This document shows, in pieces, positions 35,148 to 45,620 of a DNA stretch of 64,000 nt (position 1 is its first letter; every line of letters begins with the position of its first letter). Position numbers and translations under genes: made by a program. The notes below the pieces were generated by a model. The model ran no database searches, was not told the origin of the DNA, and worked only from the letters and a program-made list of their open reading frames with translations. The stretch is from assembly GCA_009668225.1 (NCBI GenBank), contig WJYK01000013.1:52841-116840 (forward strand), given 5' to 3'. This DNA comes from Enterobacteriaceae bacterium RIT693 (GTDB taxonomy: Bacteria; Pseudomonadota; Gammaproteobacteria; Enterobacterales; Enterobacteriaceae).

Positions 35148-37148
35148 TCATTTCACCGCTTTGCCTTTCAACAATTTCCTCACCCAAAGCCGGTTAGGGT
35201 TCAAGGCCGCGAGCGTGACGGCATCCATCGGAATCGGCTCTTCGCTCATTTGTGCCGCCAGAATCTCTGATGCCAGCGGCGCGCTGCACAGCCCGCGGGA
35301 TCCAAGCGCGCCCAGCATATAAAGATTGCCGTAAACCGGTGCCGGCTTCGCATTTTCACGATCTTCAGCAAGCCCTGCGTATTGCTCAAGTGTGGCTTCA
35401 TAATCCGGAACGCTGCCTACCATTGGTAGATGATCGCGTGAGGCGCAGCGCACGCCACAGCGGGCTTCATTGGCTGAAACGTCCACTTCTTTTGCCCATT
35501 CGGCATGCGGTAAACAGTTGAGCAGCCGCTGGCGATTATGCTGCTGATCTTCTTCGTTCCAGGTCATCTCTTCCCGGCCACGATGATAGCTGGCGCCGAT
35601 GCAGTGATGCTGGTTTTGCGGGTTAACCGGCGTCAGGTAGCCGTCATAGCACAGCACCTGGCAGAGCTGGCTTAACCCTGGCGTGGTTGGAATATGGCTG
35701 ACCTGGCCGCCCACGGAATACACCGGCAGGTTTTGCGTTTGCATAAACCGGCTGATTTGATGGCCGTTGGCCAGCACTACCGAGCTGTGTTGAACCGCTT
35801 CCTGCTCCGCAAAATCTATCTTCCACCCGCCGTTATCGGGCGTTAAGCCGGTAGCCTGATGCCCATAGCGGATTTTCAATCCCTGCTGCTCGGCCAGTTC
35901 CAGCGCTCCGGCGGTAAGCTGCGCCGGGTAGAGCCAGCCGCCCAGCGGATAGCTAATCCCGCCGCACTGCGTGTCCACGCCACAGGTTTTCTCCACGGTT
36001 TCGGCGTCTACCGCCGTGGCCAGTAACCCGGGCAGGCCAAGGTTGAGCATCTGTTCGATTTTATGGGCGCTTTTTTCATCCCAGGCAAGCTGGGTGACGC
36101 CGCACCAGTCGTGGTCAAACGCTACCGGAAGGGCGTCATACAGGCGCCGCGCAAAGGTGAATGCCGCCGGGAAAAAGGTCGTCAGCGCGGCATCATGTGC
36201 GGTAAGCAGAGGGTAAAGTGCGCCCTGGCGGTTGCCGGAAGCTCCCTGAGCCGGTGCCTCATCCTCACAATACAGCGTCACCTGCCAGCCTCGACGCAGC
36301 AGCGCAAGAGAGAGAAGCGCGCTGGCTATTCCGCCGCCGATAATGGCGGTTTCTCGTTCGGGCGTGCCGGGGCGGGAGTACCACGGTGAGCGAGCTGGGG
36401 TTTCAATCGGCTTTTGCAACGACCCGACGAGCATCTCGCGTTTACGGCCAAACCCTTTGCTTCGTGTCATGGTAAAGCCTGCTTCAATCAGCCCACGGCG
36501 TACAAAGCCGGCGGAGGTAAAGGTCGCCAGCGTGCCGCCGGGGCGAGCCATGCGAACCATTGCCTGGAACAGCTGAGGCGTCCACATATCCGGGTTTTTG
36601 GCGGGCGCGAAGCCGTCAAGGAACCAGGCGTCGACCTGCTGATTCAGCGTGTCATCCAACTGAGATATCAGCTCGTTAATATCCCCGAACCACAGGTCCA
36701 GCGTAATGCGCCCGTTGTCCAGCAGCAGGCGGTGGCAGCCGGGCACAGGCAGCGGCCACTGTTGCTGAAGTTCGGCGGCGAAGCGGCTCAGTTCCGGCCA
36801 GTGCTTATGGGCCAGCGCCAGGTCAGGGGCGGTGAGGGGGAATTTTTCAAAACTGATAAAATGCAGCCGTTTTAAGCGGGCATCCTCACGTTTCACACAA
36901 AATTCATCGAACGCCTGCCATAAAGTCAAAAAGTTAAGGCCGGTACCAAAACCACTTTCCGCGACCACAAAAAGCGGTCTTTCGTGGGTTGCAAAGCGTT
37001 CGGGAAGATGGTTTCCGCCGAGGAAGACGTAACGCGTCTCTTCCAGCCCGTTATCGTTAGAGAAGTAAACGTCGTCAAAATCTCGGGATACAGGTGTACC
37101 TTCTTCGTTGAAACCGAGGTTGGCGGATTGTATAGGGGAATGTTTCAC
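35148..37148 (-). CDS. mnmC: tRNA 5-methylaminomethyl-2-thiouridine biosynthesis bifunctional protein MnmC
   Basis: Makes mnm5s2U at the wobble position of tRNAs. The N-terminal half is the SAM methyltransferase ([36 protein letters not shown]). The C-terminal half is the FAD-dependent oxidoreductase ([37 protein letters not shown]). I chose a GTG at 37148 ([13 protein letters not shown]), giving 666 aa against 668 in E. coli; the frame stays open to 37271, but the extra 41 residues are not part of the family. Divergent from fabB, with 158 bp between the starts. Confidence 0.95.
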   Translation of the reverse strand: MKHSPIQSANLGFNEEGTPVSRDFDDVYFSNDNGLEETRYVFLGGNHLPERFATHERPLFVVAESGFGTGLNFLTLWQAFDEFCVKREDARLKRLHFISFEKFPLTAPDLALAHKHWPELSRFAAELQQQWPLPVPGCHRLLLDNGRITLDLWFGDINELISQLDDTLNQQVDAWFLDGFAPAKNPDMWTPQLFQAMVRMARPGGTLATFTSAGFVRRGLIEAGFTMTRSKGFGRKREMLVGSLQKPIETPARSPWYSRPGTPERETAIIGGGIASALLSLALLRRGWQVTLYCEDEAPAQGASGNRQGALYPLLTAHDAALTTFFPAAFTFARRLYDALPVAFDHDWCGVTQLAWDEKSAHKIEQMLNLGLPGLLATAVDAETVEKTCGVDTQCGGISYPLGGWLYPAQLTAGALELAEQQGLKIRYGHQATGLTPDNGGWKIDFAEQEAVQHSSVVLANGHQISRFMQTQNLPVYSVGGQVSHIPTTPGLSQLCQVLCYDGYLTPVNPQNQHHCIGASYHRGREEMTWNEEDQQHNRQRLLNCLPHAEWAKEVDVSANEARCGVRCASRDHLPMVGSVPDYEATLEQYAGLAEDRENAKPAPVYGNLYMLGALGSRGLCSAPLASEILAAQMSEEPIPMDAVTLAALNPNRLWVRKLLKGKAVK

Positions 37149-37224
37149 GTAAGTTGCTCGTGTGACAGGCAGTGGCTCGATCATAACGGGGCGAGCGGAG
37201 CGGCGCAAATTTCCGCATAATTTG

Positions 37225-37240
37225 GCTGATCGGACTTGTT
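37225..37240 (+). promoter_or_regulatory. FadR activator site upstream of fabB
   Basis: GCTGATCGGACTTGTT matches the FadR consensus NCTGGTCNGANNTGTT with one mismatch in the core. In E. coli FadR activates fabB from this position, so the same regulator represses fad genes and activates unsaturated fatty-acid synthesis. Confidence 0.68.
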
Positions 37241-37242
37241 CG

Positions 37243-37258
37243 GCGTACAACTGTACGC
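37243..37258. promoter_or_regulatory. FabR operator upstream of fabB
   Basis: GCGTACAACTGTACGC is an exact palindrome apart from its two central bases and corresponds to the FabR repressor site known from fabA and fabB promoters. It lies two bases after the FadR site and 48 bases before the fabB ATG, so both regulators compete for the promoter region. Confidence 0.78.
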
Positions 37259-37306
37259 TATTGTGCCTCACGAAATCCTACATAGTGCAGTGAACGAGGT
37301 ATTTGA

Positions 37307-38524
37307 ATGAAACGTGCAGTGATTACTGGCCTGGGCATTGTATCCAGCATTGGTAATAACCAGCAGGAAGTCCTGGCATCTCTGCGAGAAGGACGCTCCG
37401 GGATCACTTTCTCGGAAGAGTTTAAAGAAGCGGGAATGCGCAGCCACATTTGGGGTAACGTCAAGCTGGATACCACCGGGTTGATTGACCGTAAAGTGGT
37501 TCGTTTCATGAACGATGCCTCTATCTATGCCTATCTTTCTATGCGTGAGGCTATTGCTGATGCTGGCCTGAGCGAAGAAGTGTATCAGAATAACCCACGC
37601 GTTGGCCTGATTGCAGGCTCCGGTGGTTCTTCTAAAGCGCAGGTCTTTGGGGCTGACGCGATGCGTAGCCCACGTGGCCTGAAAGCAGTGGGTCCTTACG
37701 TTGTCACCAAAGCGATGGGCTCCGCGGTTTCCGCCTGCCTCGCCACGCCGTTCAAAATCCACGGTGTGAACTACTCTATCAGCTCCGCCTGTGCGACTTC
37801 CGCGCACTGTATCGGTAACGCGGTAGAACAGATTCAACTGGGCAAACAGGACATCGTTTTTGCCGGCGGCGGCGAAGAGCTGGGCTGGGAAATGGCCTGT
37901 GAGTTCGATGCGATGGGCGCGCTGTCCACCAAATACAACGAAACGCCGGACAAAGCTTCCCGTACTTATGATACGCACCGCGACGGCTTCGTCATCGCTG
38001 GCGGCGGCGGTATGGTTGTGGTTGAAGAGCTGGAACACGCGTTGGCTCGTGGCGCACATATCTACGCTGAAATCGTTGGCTACGGCGCAACGTCCGATGG
38101 CGCAGACATGGTTGCTCCATCCGGTGAAGGCGCGGTGCGCTGCATGAAGATGGCCATGCACGGTGTTGATACGCCAATCGACTACCTGAACTCCCACGGG
38201 ACTTCTACGCCGGTAGGCGACGTGAAAGAGCTGGGTGCGATCCGTGAAGTGTTCGCTGACCATAGCCCGGCTATTTCTGCGACTAAAGCAATGACCGGCC
38301 ACTCACTGGGTGCCGCAGGCGTGCAGGAAGCTATCTATAGCCTGCTGATGCTGGAGCATGGCTTTATCGCGCCAAGCATCAACGTGGAAGAGCTCGACGA
38401 GCAGGCTGCTGGCCTGAACATCGTCACTAAGCCTACCGATGCGACGCTGACCACCGTGATGTCCAACAGCTTCGGCTTCGGCGGTACTAACGCCACGCTG
38501 GTCATGCGTAAGCTGAACGCTTAA
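37307..38524 (+). CDS. fabB: Beta-ketoacyl-ACP synthase I, FabB
   Basis: Condensing enzyme essential for elongation of unsaturated fatty acids. The 405-aa protein contains the active Cys163 in [12 protein letters not shown] and the two catalytic histidines in [14 protein letters not shown] and [15 protein letters not shown]. The C-terminal [17 protein letters not shown] is typical. The ATG at 37307 gives [18 protein letters not shown] as in E. coli. It is monocistronic with FadR and FabR sites upstream and a terminator downstream. Confidence 0.98.
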   Translation: MKRAVITGLGIVSSIGNNQQEVLASLREGRSGITFSEEFKEAGMRSHIWGNVKLDTTGLIDRKVVRFMNDASIYAYLSMREAIADAGLSEEVYQNNPRVGLIAGSGGSSKAQVFGADAMRSPRGLKAVGPYVVTKAMGSAVSACLATPFKIHGVNYSISSACATSAHCIGNAVEQIQLGKQDIVFAGGGEELGWEMACEFDAMGALSTKYNETPDKASRTYDTHRDGFVIAGGGGMVVVEELEHALARGAHIYAEIVGYGATSDGADMVAPSGEGAVRCMKMAMHGVDTPIDYLNSHGTSTPVGDVKELGAIREVFADHSPAISATKAMTGHSLGAAGVQEAIYSLLMLEHGFIAPSINVEELDEQAAGLNIVTKPTDATLTTVMSNSFGFGGTNATLVMRKLNA

Positions 38525-38546
38525 TCTCAATGGCTGATTCAGAATG

Positions 38547-38573
38547 GGGTGCCCTCGGGTGCCCTATTTTTTT
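38547..38573 (+). terminator. Terminator after fabB
   Basis: GGGTGC-CCTCGG-GTGCCC followed by TATTTTTTT: a short stem with two wobble pairs and a strong T-run, 22 bases after the stop. Confidence 0.7.
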
Positions 38574-38749
38574 GTCTATTCCTCTGCATTGACAGCCGGT
38601 TAGCCGGCAGGCACTATGCATTCCCCTCCATTATCATTTTGATAATGCGTAAGCGTTTAACGTTAACCAACGCACCCTATAATCTGAACACTCAGAGGAA
38701 AGGGCGCGGGTTGAGTTGCGCCTTGCTCTGAATTTATGGAGTAAGCAGT

Positions 38750-39931
38750 ATGTCTGCGGTACCTGAGACCACCCTTAAAACGTCGAAGTCGGCGAATACG
38801 TCGCTATTCAGAATTACCTTTGCGGTATTTCTTACCTATATGACGGTTGGCCTGCCGCTGCCCGTTATCCCGCTTTTTGTTCACCAGCAGCTTGGCTACG
38901 GCAACATGATGGTTGGCGTGGCGGTGGGCATTCAGTTTCTTGCCACAGTATTAACCCGAGGCTATGCCGGACGGCTGGCGGATCAGATGGGGGCCAAACG
39001 TTCTGTACTACAGGGCATGTTTGCCTGTGGACTGGCGGGCGTTGCCTATTTACTCGCCGCGCTGCTGCCGGTTGATCCGGCGGTAAAATTTGGCCTGCTG
39101 ATCGTTGGGCGATTAATTCTTGGATTTGGCGAAAGCCAGCTGCTGACCGGGAACCTGACCTGGGGGCTGGGTCTGGTTGGGCCGGGACGTTCCGGTAAGG
39201 TGATGTCCTGGAACGGGATGGCGATTTACGGTGCGCTGGCCGCCGGGGCGCCGCTTGGCCTGATGTTCAACGCCCAGTGGGGTTTTGTTGCATTGGGCGT
39301 GACGACCATTGCTCTGCCGCTGATTGGCCTGCTGTTTAATAGTACCGTGCAGCCTGTTCCGGCCCATAAAGGCGAGCGGCCTTCGCTGTTTACCGTTGTT
39401 GGGCTTATCTGGCAGCCAGGGCTCGGGCTGGCGCTGCAGGGCGTTGGTTTCGCCGTTATTGGTACCTTTGTTTCGCTCTATTTTGCCGCAAACGGCTGGG
39501 CTCATGCAGGCTTCACCTTAACGGCTTTCGGCGGCGCGTTTGTTCTGGTGCGCGTGCTGTTTGGCTGGATGCCTGACCGCTACGGCGGCGTGCGCGTGGC
39601 GCTGTTCTCACTGGCCGTTGAAACGGTGGGCCTGCTGCTTCTTTGGCATGCGCCTGGTGCCTGGACCGCGTTGCTTGGTGCAGCGCTGACGGGCTGCGGC
39701 TGCTCGTTAATTTTCCCGGCGCTGGGCGTGGAAGTGGTTAAGCGCGTTCCGCCTCAGGTTCGCGGCACTGCCCTGGGCGGCTATGCGGCATTCCAGGATA
39801 TTTCATACGGCATCACCGGGCCGCTTACCGGGATTCTGGCCACTTCCATGGGCTATTCGTCGGTGTTTATGGCGGGGGCGATTTCTGCGGTTCTGGGGAT
39901 TGCCGTGACGATGGTGGCGTTCAGGAAGTAG
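38750..39931 (+). CDS. yfcJ: Major facilitator superfamily transporter YfcJ
   Basis: A 393-aa protein with 12 predicted helices. The MFS loop 2-3 motif is [14 protein letters not shown] and its counterpart in the second half is [15 protein letters not shown]. It matches the YfcJ/YhhS group of inner-membrane transporters, proposed to export small compounds such as arabinose or glyphosate; the natural substrate is unknown. TATGGAGTAAGCAGT precedes the ATG with GGAG as ribosome-binding site. It is followed by more than 700 bp without genes. Confidence 0.92.
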   Translation: MSAVPETTLKTSKSANTSLFRITFAVFLTYMTVGLPLPVIPLFVHQQLGYGNMMVGVAVGIQFLATVLTRGYAGRLADQMGAKRSVLQGMFACGLAGVAYLLAALLPVDPAVKFGLLIVGRLILGFGESQLLTGNLTWGLGLVGPGRSGKVMSWNGMAIYGALAAGAPLGLMFNAQWGFVALGVTTIALPLIGLLFNSTVQPVPAHKGERPSLFTVVGLIWQPGLGLALQGVGFAVIGTFVSLYFAANGWAHAGFTLTAFGGAFVLVRVLFGWMPDRYGGVRVALFSLAVETVGLLLLWHAPGAWTALLGAALTGCGCSLIFPALGVEVVKRVPPQVRGTALGGYAAFQDISYGITGPLTGILATSMGYSSVFMAGAISAVLGIAVTMVAFRK

Positions 39932-39963
39932 GTTTTTAGCCTTATTATCGGAGTGATGCTTTG

Positions 39964-39985
39964 TTATCACAAATACCGGTGATAA
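39964..39985. terminator. Hairpin after yfcJ
   Basis: TTATCAC and GTGATAA form a 7-bp stem with an 8-base loop about 33 bases after the yfcJ stop. There is no T-run, so its role as terminator is tentative. Confidence 0.4.
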
Positions 39986-40001
39986 TGCAGGGGCGGTGAA
40001 T

Positions 40002-40575
40002 ATTCCGTTCACTTCCAGTCCTGTTTTATATGCAGCCACCGCAACGGTGAACGACTCGGGGAAGTCACCGTCACTTCCCCGAGACCCCGGACTCCCGGCC
40101 AAATAAATCGCCGCAAGCGGTAAACCTCAGTTTTATCTCCCAGTCCTGGGTCGGCTGAGACGCGTTCCCGACGCTCTCAGCCTCCGGCCGTTCCCGACGC
40201 CCGGACCCTGGCCAGTCGGAGAGAAAACCGAGGCGATTTAAGCCGGAACCGAGCCTCGCTTTAAACCCGCAGCAATTCTGAAAGTCACAGTCGCTTCAAG
40301 ACTTACAGCCACGCCCTTGTTCCCGGCTCTCATCGCCCCCGGTTATGACCCAACTCAGGCGGGGTTGAGCTGCCGGGAGCAGCGAAAGAGAGCGATCGTC
40401 GGGAACGAATCGCGAACGACCCCGAATGTTTGGGTGATAACCGGTGGGTTTACCGCTTTAGCGGCGATGAGCTCGCCGGGCGCCGGGGGTTGTGAGGGGG
40501 AATGGCGTATTTCCCCCTCACACGTTCACCGTGCTGGGAACTTATAGGGAAAACAGATTTATGGGTGAACGGAAT
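40002..40575. repeat. 574-bp inverted-duplication element, no coding capacity
   Basis: This stretch between yfcJ and flk contains two diverged inverted copies of a unit of about 175-200 bp around a central region of about 200 bp. The outer ends are the exact inverted repeat ATTCCGTTCAC (40002-40012) and GTGAACGGAAT (40565-40575). Blocks occur in the same order in both arms when one is reversed. They are CTGTTTT, ACGGTGAACG, a perfect 11-12 bp G-rich hairpin (40055-40083 and 40491-40522), CCCGG, ATCGCCGC-AAGCGGTAAACC (40107-40126 and 40447-40468), and CGTTCCCGACG (40163, 40189 and, inverted, 40397). No credible reading frame is present. It may be a structured RNA, a non-autonomous mobile element or a giant intergenic repeat; I do not recognise it. 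Confidence 0.75.
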
Positions 40576-40645
40576 AGCGGCGGAGCGAAAGATATCTCTC
40601 GGGAAAGTTGAACGGAAATCTGACTAAAAGCCAGCCTTGAGAGCG

Positions 40646-41650
40646 CTATATCACCAACCAGAGTAAAATCATCACCACGACCAGTGCAATCAGCGCCAGT
40701 CCGGGCCTTGCGCTCAGCGCTTTTATCGGCTCGATAATCGCACTGAACATCGGGTTGTAGATGGGCTGGATATCCCGCACTTCTGTTGCGCCCGGCTGGC
40801 GTTCTGCACGTTTTAAAAACACCTGGTTAAGAATGTCCTGTACCTGCGCCGCCGTCAGGACGCTCTGCGGCGTGGCCTGGAAGCGCTGCTGGCTGTAATC
40901 CACCATCTCTTTCCACTCCTGCGGCTCAAGCGGCTGCTTAAGTGCGGCCTGAACGCTGTGCAGCGTTGGCGCAGGCTGATGGTTCAGCGTTTGCCTTGCC
41001 TGTAGCCAGGTGGTCAGCAGGGTAAAGTGTCTGGCCGGGATCGGTTCACCGGTTTTCACACCAGACAGCTCAAGCATAGACTGCCAGATTTGTTTACCAG
41101 ACTCGCCTGTTGCCGCGGCCAGTTTGGTGACCAGCTGGTTCAGGCTATTGTGCTCGGCGGGCAGCAGCGGGCGATCGGTTGCCGGGCGCTGCTGAGGCTG
41201 AGGAATGGTTAGCTGGTTATTTTGCAGCAGCGTTAGCACGGTTTTTAACTGGTCCGGCGTGAGCTGGCTAAGCGCCGTCTGGCCAAACTGCTGGCGAATA
41301 AAGTCGCTCACTGCCTGGCGGTTGTTGCCCTGCGGCAGCAAATCGGTTAGCTGTTGGATTATCTGGCGCGTGGCGAGCGTGGTCTGCGCGCTGGTCAGGC
41401 GCTGGCTGAGATTCTGTTCGGCCGCCGGAAAATGGCGAGACAGCAGGGGGGCATCGTTTTTCATCCCCAGGTCGTGCTTCAGCCCGGCCCAGACTTCGGC
41501 GCTTTGCTGCTGGCTAAGCGCAATGATTCGGGTGATCAAACGCTCCAGCACGGTACGTTGCTGGGTAGAAAGCGGTTGTTCGCCGGCGGCAGACGGCGCG
41601 GAGGGAGGTTCCCCCGGAGGACGCGGCGTAGCGCCCTGAATGGGTTGCAT
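40646..41650 (-). CDS. flk: Flagellar regulator Flk
   Basis: Flk is a C-terminally anchored inner-membrane protein that in Salmonella prevents premature secretion of late flagellar substrates. The 334-aa product has a Pro-rich N-terminus (GATPRPPGEPPSAPSAAG), a Gln-rich helical body with two internally similar segments (LITRIIALSQQQSAEVWAGL and LVTKLAAATGESGKQIWQSM), and a single C-terminal helix (PGLALIALVVVMILLWLVI). Length is close to E. coli Flk (331). It is divergent from pdxB. Confidence 0.93.
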   Translation of the reverse strand: MQPIQGATPRPPGEPPSAPSAAGEQPLSTQQRTVLERLITRIIALSQQQSAEVWAGLKHDLGMKNDAPLLSRHFPAAEQNLSQRLTSAQTTLATRQIIQQLTDLLPQGNNRQAVSDFIRQQFGQTALSQLTPDQLKTVLTLLQNNQLTIPQPQQRPATDRPLLPAEHNSLNQLVTKLAAATGESGKQIWQSMLELSGVKTGEPIPARHFTLLTTWLQARQTLNHQPAPTLHSVQAALKQPLEPQEWKEMVDYSQQRFQATPQSVLTAAQVQDILNQVFLKRAERQPGATEVRDIQPIYNPMFSAIIEPIKALSARPGLALIALVVVMILLWLVI

Positions 41651-41710
41651 TATAGTGAAATCCTTAAGCTCGCCTTAAACACGACAAAACATTAACAAAT
41701 AGGCTCTATA

Positions 41711-41825
41711 TAATTCGGGCTGAAGGAAGGCGGCAAGACCGTGAGTCCCCAGGAGCATAGCTAACTATGTGACTGGGGTGAACGGGTGCAGCCAACGCGC
41801 CTGCAGCTTGAAGTATGACGAGCAT
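41711..41825. repeat. Dispersed enterobacterial palindromic intergenic repeat upstream of pdxB
   Basis: The region contains CCCCAGGAGCATAG/CTATGTGACTGGGG as a strong stem, enclosed by an outer GGCTGAAGG.../...CCTGCAGCTTGAAGTATGACG part. I recall closely similar sequences ('GGGCTGCAGGAAGGCGGCAA ... CTTGAAGTATGACGGGTAT') scattered in intergenic regions of Klebsiella, Salmonella and Yersinia. It fills most of the 250 bp between flk and pdxB and precedes the pdxB promoter. Confidence 0.7.
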
Positions 41826-41900
41826 AGTTCGTTATGCCCGGACGTCAGATTATGGCACACTATCCGGCCTTATCTCGACGATTAACAGACAGGTACTCAG

Positions 41901-43037
41901 GTGAAAATCCTCGTTGATGAAAATATGCCCTACGCTCGCGATCTTTTTAGCCGTTTGGGCGAGGTTATCGCCGTGCCGGGGCGCCCAATTCCGGTCGATG
42001 CGTTAACGGATGCTGACGCATTAATGGTGCGTTCGGTCACGAAAGTGAACGCCGGGCTGCTGGAAGGAAAAGGGATCAAATTTGTTGGTACCGCAACGGC
42101 CGGGACCGATCACGTTGATGAAGCGTATTTACAAAGCGCCGGGGTGGCATTCTCCGCCGCACCTGGCTGTAACGCGATTGCCGTTGTTGAGTATGTGTTC
42201 TCCTCCTTATTGATGTTGGCCGAACGCGATGGTTTTGAACTGAAAGACCGCACCGTGGGCATCGTTGGCGTTGGTAACGTAGGCTCTCGTCTGCAGGCTC
42301 GCCTGGAAGCCTGGGGCGTACGTACTTTACTGTGCGATCCGCCGCGTGCCGATCGTGGTGACGAAGGCGATTTCATTTCGCTGGAAACGCTGGTGCAGGA
42401 AGCTGACATCATCACTTTCCATACGCCGCTGTTTAAATCCGGTGAGTACAAAACGCTGCATCTGGCGGACGAGGCGCTGATTAGCCGTCTGAAGCCTGGC
42501 GCTATTCTGATTAATGCCTGCCGTGGCCCGGTTGTGGACAACGCTGCGCTGCTGAAATGCTTAAAAGCAGGGCAGGAGCTGAGCGTCGTGCTTGACGTGT
42601 GGGAACCGGAGCCGGATCTCAACGTTGAGCTGCTGAGCAAGGTGGACATCGGCACCTCACACATTGCGGGCTACACGCTTGAGGGCAAGGCTCGGGGTAC
42701 GACGCAGGTCTTTGAAGCCTTTAGCGATTTCATCGGTCAGTCGCAACAGGTCGCGCTGGATTCACTGCTGCCCGCGCCGGAGTTTGGCCGTATCACTCTG
42801 GCCGGTCCGCTCGATCAACCGACGCTCAAAAGACTGGTGCATCTGGTGTATGATGTGCGCCGCGACGATGCCCCACTGCGTAAGGTAGCCGGTCAGCCTG
42901 GCGAATTCGACAAGCTGCGTAAAAACTACCTCGAACGCCGCGAGTGGTCATCGCTCTATGTGCAGTGCGATGATGCCGATGCGGCAGCCATGCTGCAAAA
43001 ACTGGGCTTTAGCGCGGTTCATCACCCGCTTCGCTAA
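41901..43037 (+). CDS. pdxB: Erythronate-4-phosphate dehydrogenase PdxB
   Basis: Second step of pyridoxal 5'-phosphate synthesis; oxidises 4-phosphoerythronate with tightly bound NAD. The 378-aa protein is a D-2-hydroxyacid dehydrogenase: substrate-domain start [20 protein letters not shown], nucleotide-binding [20 protein letters not shown], the [14 protein letters not shown] segment with the catalytic Arg, and a PdxB-specific C-terminal dimerisation domain. The start is GTG at 41901 with ACAGGTAC upstream. usg follows after 69 bp containing a hairpin. Confidence 0.97.
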   Translation: MKILVDENMPYARDLFSRLGEVIAVPGRPIPVDALTDADALMVRSVTKVNAGLLEGKGIKFVGTATAGTDHVDEAYLQSAGVAFSAAPGCNAIAVVEYVFSSLLMLAERDGFELKDRTVGIVGVGNVGSRLQARLEAWGVRTLLCDPPRADRGDEGDFISLETLVQEADIITFHTPLFKSGEYKTLHLADEALISRLKPGAILINACRGPVVDNAALLKCLKAGQELSVVLDVWEPEPDLNVELLSKVDIGTSHIAGYTLEGKARGTTQVFEAFSDFIGQSQQVALDSLLPAPEFGRITLAGPLDQPTLKRLVHLVYDVRRDDAPLRKVAGQPGEFDKLRKNYLERREWSSLYVQCDDADAAAMLQKLGFSAVHHPLR

Positions 43038-43050
43038 GTTTAATCTTCTG

Positions 43051-43077
43051 GCTCCCCGAGGCCCGGCTTCGGGGAGC
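43051..43077 (+). terminator. Hairpin between pdxB and usg
   Basis: GCTCCCCGA and TCGGGGAGC form a perfect 9-bp stem with a 9-base loop, 14 bases after the pdxB stop; the T-rich stretch TGTTTTATTTT follows at a small distance. It probably reduces read-through into usg rather than blocking it fully. Confidence 0.6.
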
Positions 43078-43106
43078 ATCTGTTTTATTTTCTGGAGTAA
43101 ACCAAC

Positions 43107-44120
43107 ATGTCCGAAGGCTGGAATATTGCCATCTTAGGCGCCACCGGTGCCGTAGGCTCAGCTTTGCTTGAACTGCTTGCTGAACGTCAGTTCCCGGTTG
43201 GTGAATTGTATGCCCTGGCGCGTAGCGAGAGCGCCGGTGAAAACCTGCGTTATGAAGGCAAAACCATAATGGTGCAGGACGCGGCAGAGTTCGACTGGAC
43301 TCAGGCCCAGCTTGCGTTCTTCGTCGGGGGCGTTGAAGCGTCTGCTCAATACGTGGAAGAAGCAACCAATTCTGGCTGCCTGGTTATCGACTCCAGCGGC
43401 CTGTTTGCTATGGAGCCGGACGTGCCGCTGGTAGTGCCGGACGTTAACCCGTATGTACTGAGTGATTACCGCAACCGCAATCTGGTTGCCGTGGCGGACA
43501 GTCTGACCAGCCAGCTGCTCAGCGCGTTAAAACCGCTGATTGAGCAGGGCGGCCTGTCGCGTATTCAGGTGACCAGCCTGCTGTCCGCCTCCGCTCGCGG
43601 CAAAGTGGCCGTAGACGCGCTGGCCGGACAGAGCGCACGCCTGCTGAACGGCATTCCTATTGATGAAGAAGATCTGTTTGGCCGCCAGCTGGCGTTTAAC
43701 ATGCTGCCGCTGGTGCCGGACGCCGAAGGTAGCGTGCGGGAAGAGCGTCGCCTGGTGAATGAAGTGCGTAAAGTGCTGCAGGATGACGGCCTGATGATCT
43801 CCGCCAGCCTCGTGCAGTCGCCGGTGTTCTACGGCCACGCCCAAATCGTTAACTTTGAAGCTCTGCGCCCGCTGGCGGCAGAGGAAGCCCGCGATGCGTT
43901 TGCTCAGGCAGAAGATATCGAGCTGTCTGAAGAGGGCGAATTCCCGACTCAGGTTGCGGATGCGTCCGGCAGCGGCCATCTTTCTATCGGCTGTGTGCAC
44001 AACGATTACGGCATGCCGGAGCAAATTCAGTTCTGGTCGGTGGCCGATAACGTTCGCTTTGGCGGCGCGCTGATGGCGATAAAAACCGCTGAGAAACTGG
44101 TGCAGGAGTATATGTACTGA
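43107..44120 (+). CDS. usg: Aspartate-semialdehyde dehydrogenase-like protein Usg
   Basis: A 337-aa homologue of aspartate-semialdehyde dehydrogenase with the NADP-binding start [20 protein letters not shown]. In true Asd enzymes a catalytic Cys follows in a 'SxGNCxT' context; here the corresponding region reads [18 protein letters not shown] without that Cys, so Usg is probably not a dehydrogenase. Its function is unknown. It overlaps truA by one base (TGATG), as in E. coli, and may modulate truA translation. Confidence 0.94.
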   Translation: MSEGWNIAILGATGAVGSALLELLAERQFPVGELYALARSESAGENLRYEGKTIMVQDAAEFDWTQAQLAFFVGGVEASAQYVEEATNSGCLVIDSSGLFAMEPDVPLVVPDVNPYVLSDYRNRNLVAVADSLTSQLLSALKPLIEQGGLSRIQVTSLLSASARGKVAVDALAGQSARLLNGIPIDEEDLFGRQLAFNMLPLVPDAEGSVREERRLVNEVRKVLQDDGLMISASLVQSPVFYGHAQIVNFEALRPLAAEEARDAFAQAEDIELSEEGEFPTQVADASGSGHLSIGCVHNDYGMPEQIQFWSVADNVRFGGALMAIKTAEKLVQEYMY

Positions 44121-44935
44121 TGTCCGAAGTGCTAAGCGAAATTCCGCTTCATAAAATCGCGCTCGGCATAGAGTACGACGGCAGTAAATATTACGGCTGG
44201 CAGCGCCAGAACGAAGTGCGCAGCGTGCAGGAAAAGCTGGAAAAAGCGCTGTCTCAGGTGGCCAATGAGCCGATTAACGTGTTTTGCGCGGGGCGCACCG
44301 ATGCGGGCGTTCACGCCACAGGCCAGGTGGTGCATTTTGAAACCAGCGCGGTGCGCAAAGATGCTGCCTGGACGATGGGCGTAAATACGAATTTGCCTGG
44401 TGACATCGCCGTTCGTTGGGTAAAAGATGTGCCGGCCGAGTTTCACGCCCGGTTTAGCGCCACGGCCCGACGTTATCGCTACGTGATTTATAATCATCGC
44501 CTGCGTCCGGCCGTTTTACAGCAGGGAGTAACGCATTTTCACCTGCCTCTGGATGCGGACAAAATGCACCGTGCCGCCCAGAGCCTGTTGGGGGAGAATG
44601 ACTTTACCTCGTTCCGTGCGGTGCAGTGCCAGTCCCGCACTCCGTGGCGCAATATGATGCACATTACGGTAAACCGCTACGGCGCTTACATCGTGGTGGA
44701 CATTAAGGCCAACGCGTTTGTTCACCATATGGTGCGCAATATCGTCGGCAGCCTGCTGGAAGTCGGCTGCGGTAACCAGGCTGAAACCTGGATGGCTGAC
44801 CTGCTGGCAATGAAGGACCGCACCAAGGCTGCTGCTACCGCTAAGGCGGAAGGGCTGTACCTGGTGTCGGTGGATTATCCCGACCACTTTGCGCTGCCGC
44901 GTCTCCCGATGGGGCCGCTTTTTTTAGCCGACTGA
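44120..44935 (+). CDS. truA: tRNA pseudouridine(38-40) synthase TruA
   Basis: Forms pseudouridine at positions 38-40 in the anticodon stem of many tRNAs. The 271-aa protein has the catalytic Asp61 in [18 protein letters not shown] and the family start [38 protein letters not shown] and the C-terminal PMGPLFLAD complete the match. It is translationally coupled to usg and followed closely by dedA. Confidence 0.97.
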   Translation: MSEVLSEIPLHKIALGIEYDGSKYYGWQRQNEVRSVQEKLEKALSQVANEPINVFCAGRTDAGVHATGQVVHFETSAVRKDAAWTMGVNTNLPGDIAVRWVKDVPAEFHARFSATARRYRYVIYNHRLRPAVLQQGVTHFHLPLDADKMHRAAQSLLGENDFTSFRAVQCQSRTPWRNMMHITVNRYGAYIVVDIKANAFVHHMVRNIVGSLLEVGCGNQAETWMADLLAMKDRTKAAATAKAEGLYLVSVDYPDHFALPRLPMGPLFLAD

Positions 44936-44960
44936 TTGCTGCTTAAGAAAGGAAACTTTG

Positions 44961-45620
44961 ATGGATTTCATCCGTTTTATCATCGACTTCATTTTGCATA
45001 TCGACGTGCATTTGGCCGAGCTGGTGGCACAATACGGCGTCTGGGTTTACGCTATTTTGTTCCTGATTTTGTTCTGCGAAACCGGGCTGGTAGTGACGCC
45101 GTTTTTACCGGGTGATTCGCTGCTGTTTGTGGCGGGCGCGCTGGCTTCGCTGGAAACTAACGACCTGAACGTGCATTACATGGTCATTTTGATGGTGATT
45201 GCCGCCATCATCGGCGATGCGGTGAACTACACTATCGGCCGGCTGTTTGGCGAGAAGTTGTTCAGTAATCCGAACTCAAAAATCTTCCGCCGCAGTTATC
45301 TTGATAAAACTCATGCTTTTTACGAGCGTCACGGCGGAAAAACGATTATCCTCGCGCGCTTCGTGCCGATTGTGCGAACCTTCGCACCGTTTGTCGCCGG
45401 GATGGGGCATATGTCCTATCGCCATTTTGCGATCTATAACGTGGTCGGCGCGCTGCTGTGGGTATTGCTGTTCACCTACGCGGGCTATCTGTTTGGTAAC
45501 CTGCCTGTGGTACAGGAAAACCTGAAGCTGCTGATTGTGGCGATAATCGTGGTGTCTGTTCTGCCCGGCGTGGTGGAAGTTATTCGCCACAAACGCGCTG
45601 CGGCGCGGCAGTCGAAATAA
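44961..45620 (+). CDS. dedA: DedA family inner-membrane protein
   Basis: A 219-aa polytopic protein of the DedA/VTT family, implicated in lipid (undecaprenyl-phosphate and phosphatidylethanolamine) flipping and membrane homeostasis. Signatures are [20 protein letters not shown], the [13 protein letters not shown] helix and the paired-Arg motif [19 protein letters not shown]. The ATG at 44961 has AAGGAAAC upstream and gives the E. coli length. It lies between truA and accD in the same order as E. coli. Confidence 0.95.
   Translation: MDFIRFIIDFILHIDVHLAELVAQYGVWVYAILFLILFCETGLVVTPFLPGDSLLFVAGALASLETNDLNVHYMVILMVIAAIIGDAVNYTIGRLFGEKLFSNPNSKIFRRSYLDKTHAFYERHGGKTIILARFVPIVRTFAPFVAGMGHMSYRHFAIYNVVGALLWVLLFTYAGYLFGNLPVVQENLKLLIVAIIVVSVLPGVVEVIRHKRAAARQSK

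Noticed and set aside
37268..38302. 344-codon reverse-strand frame opposite fabB
   Set aside because: Antisense shadow of fabB; Arg/His/Thr-rich translation with no family features and no ribosome-binding site of note.
38549..38731. 60-codon frame between fabB and yfcJ
   Set aside because: It overlaps the fabB terminator, has no ribosome-binding site and resembles no known protein.
40317..40547. 76-codon frame inside the inverted-duplication element
   Set aside because: Its sequence is dictated by the palindromic blocks, there is no ribosome-binding site, and the mirror arm does not keep the frame.
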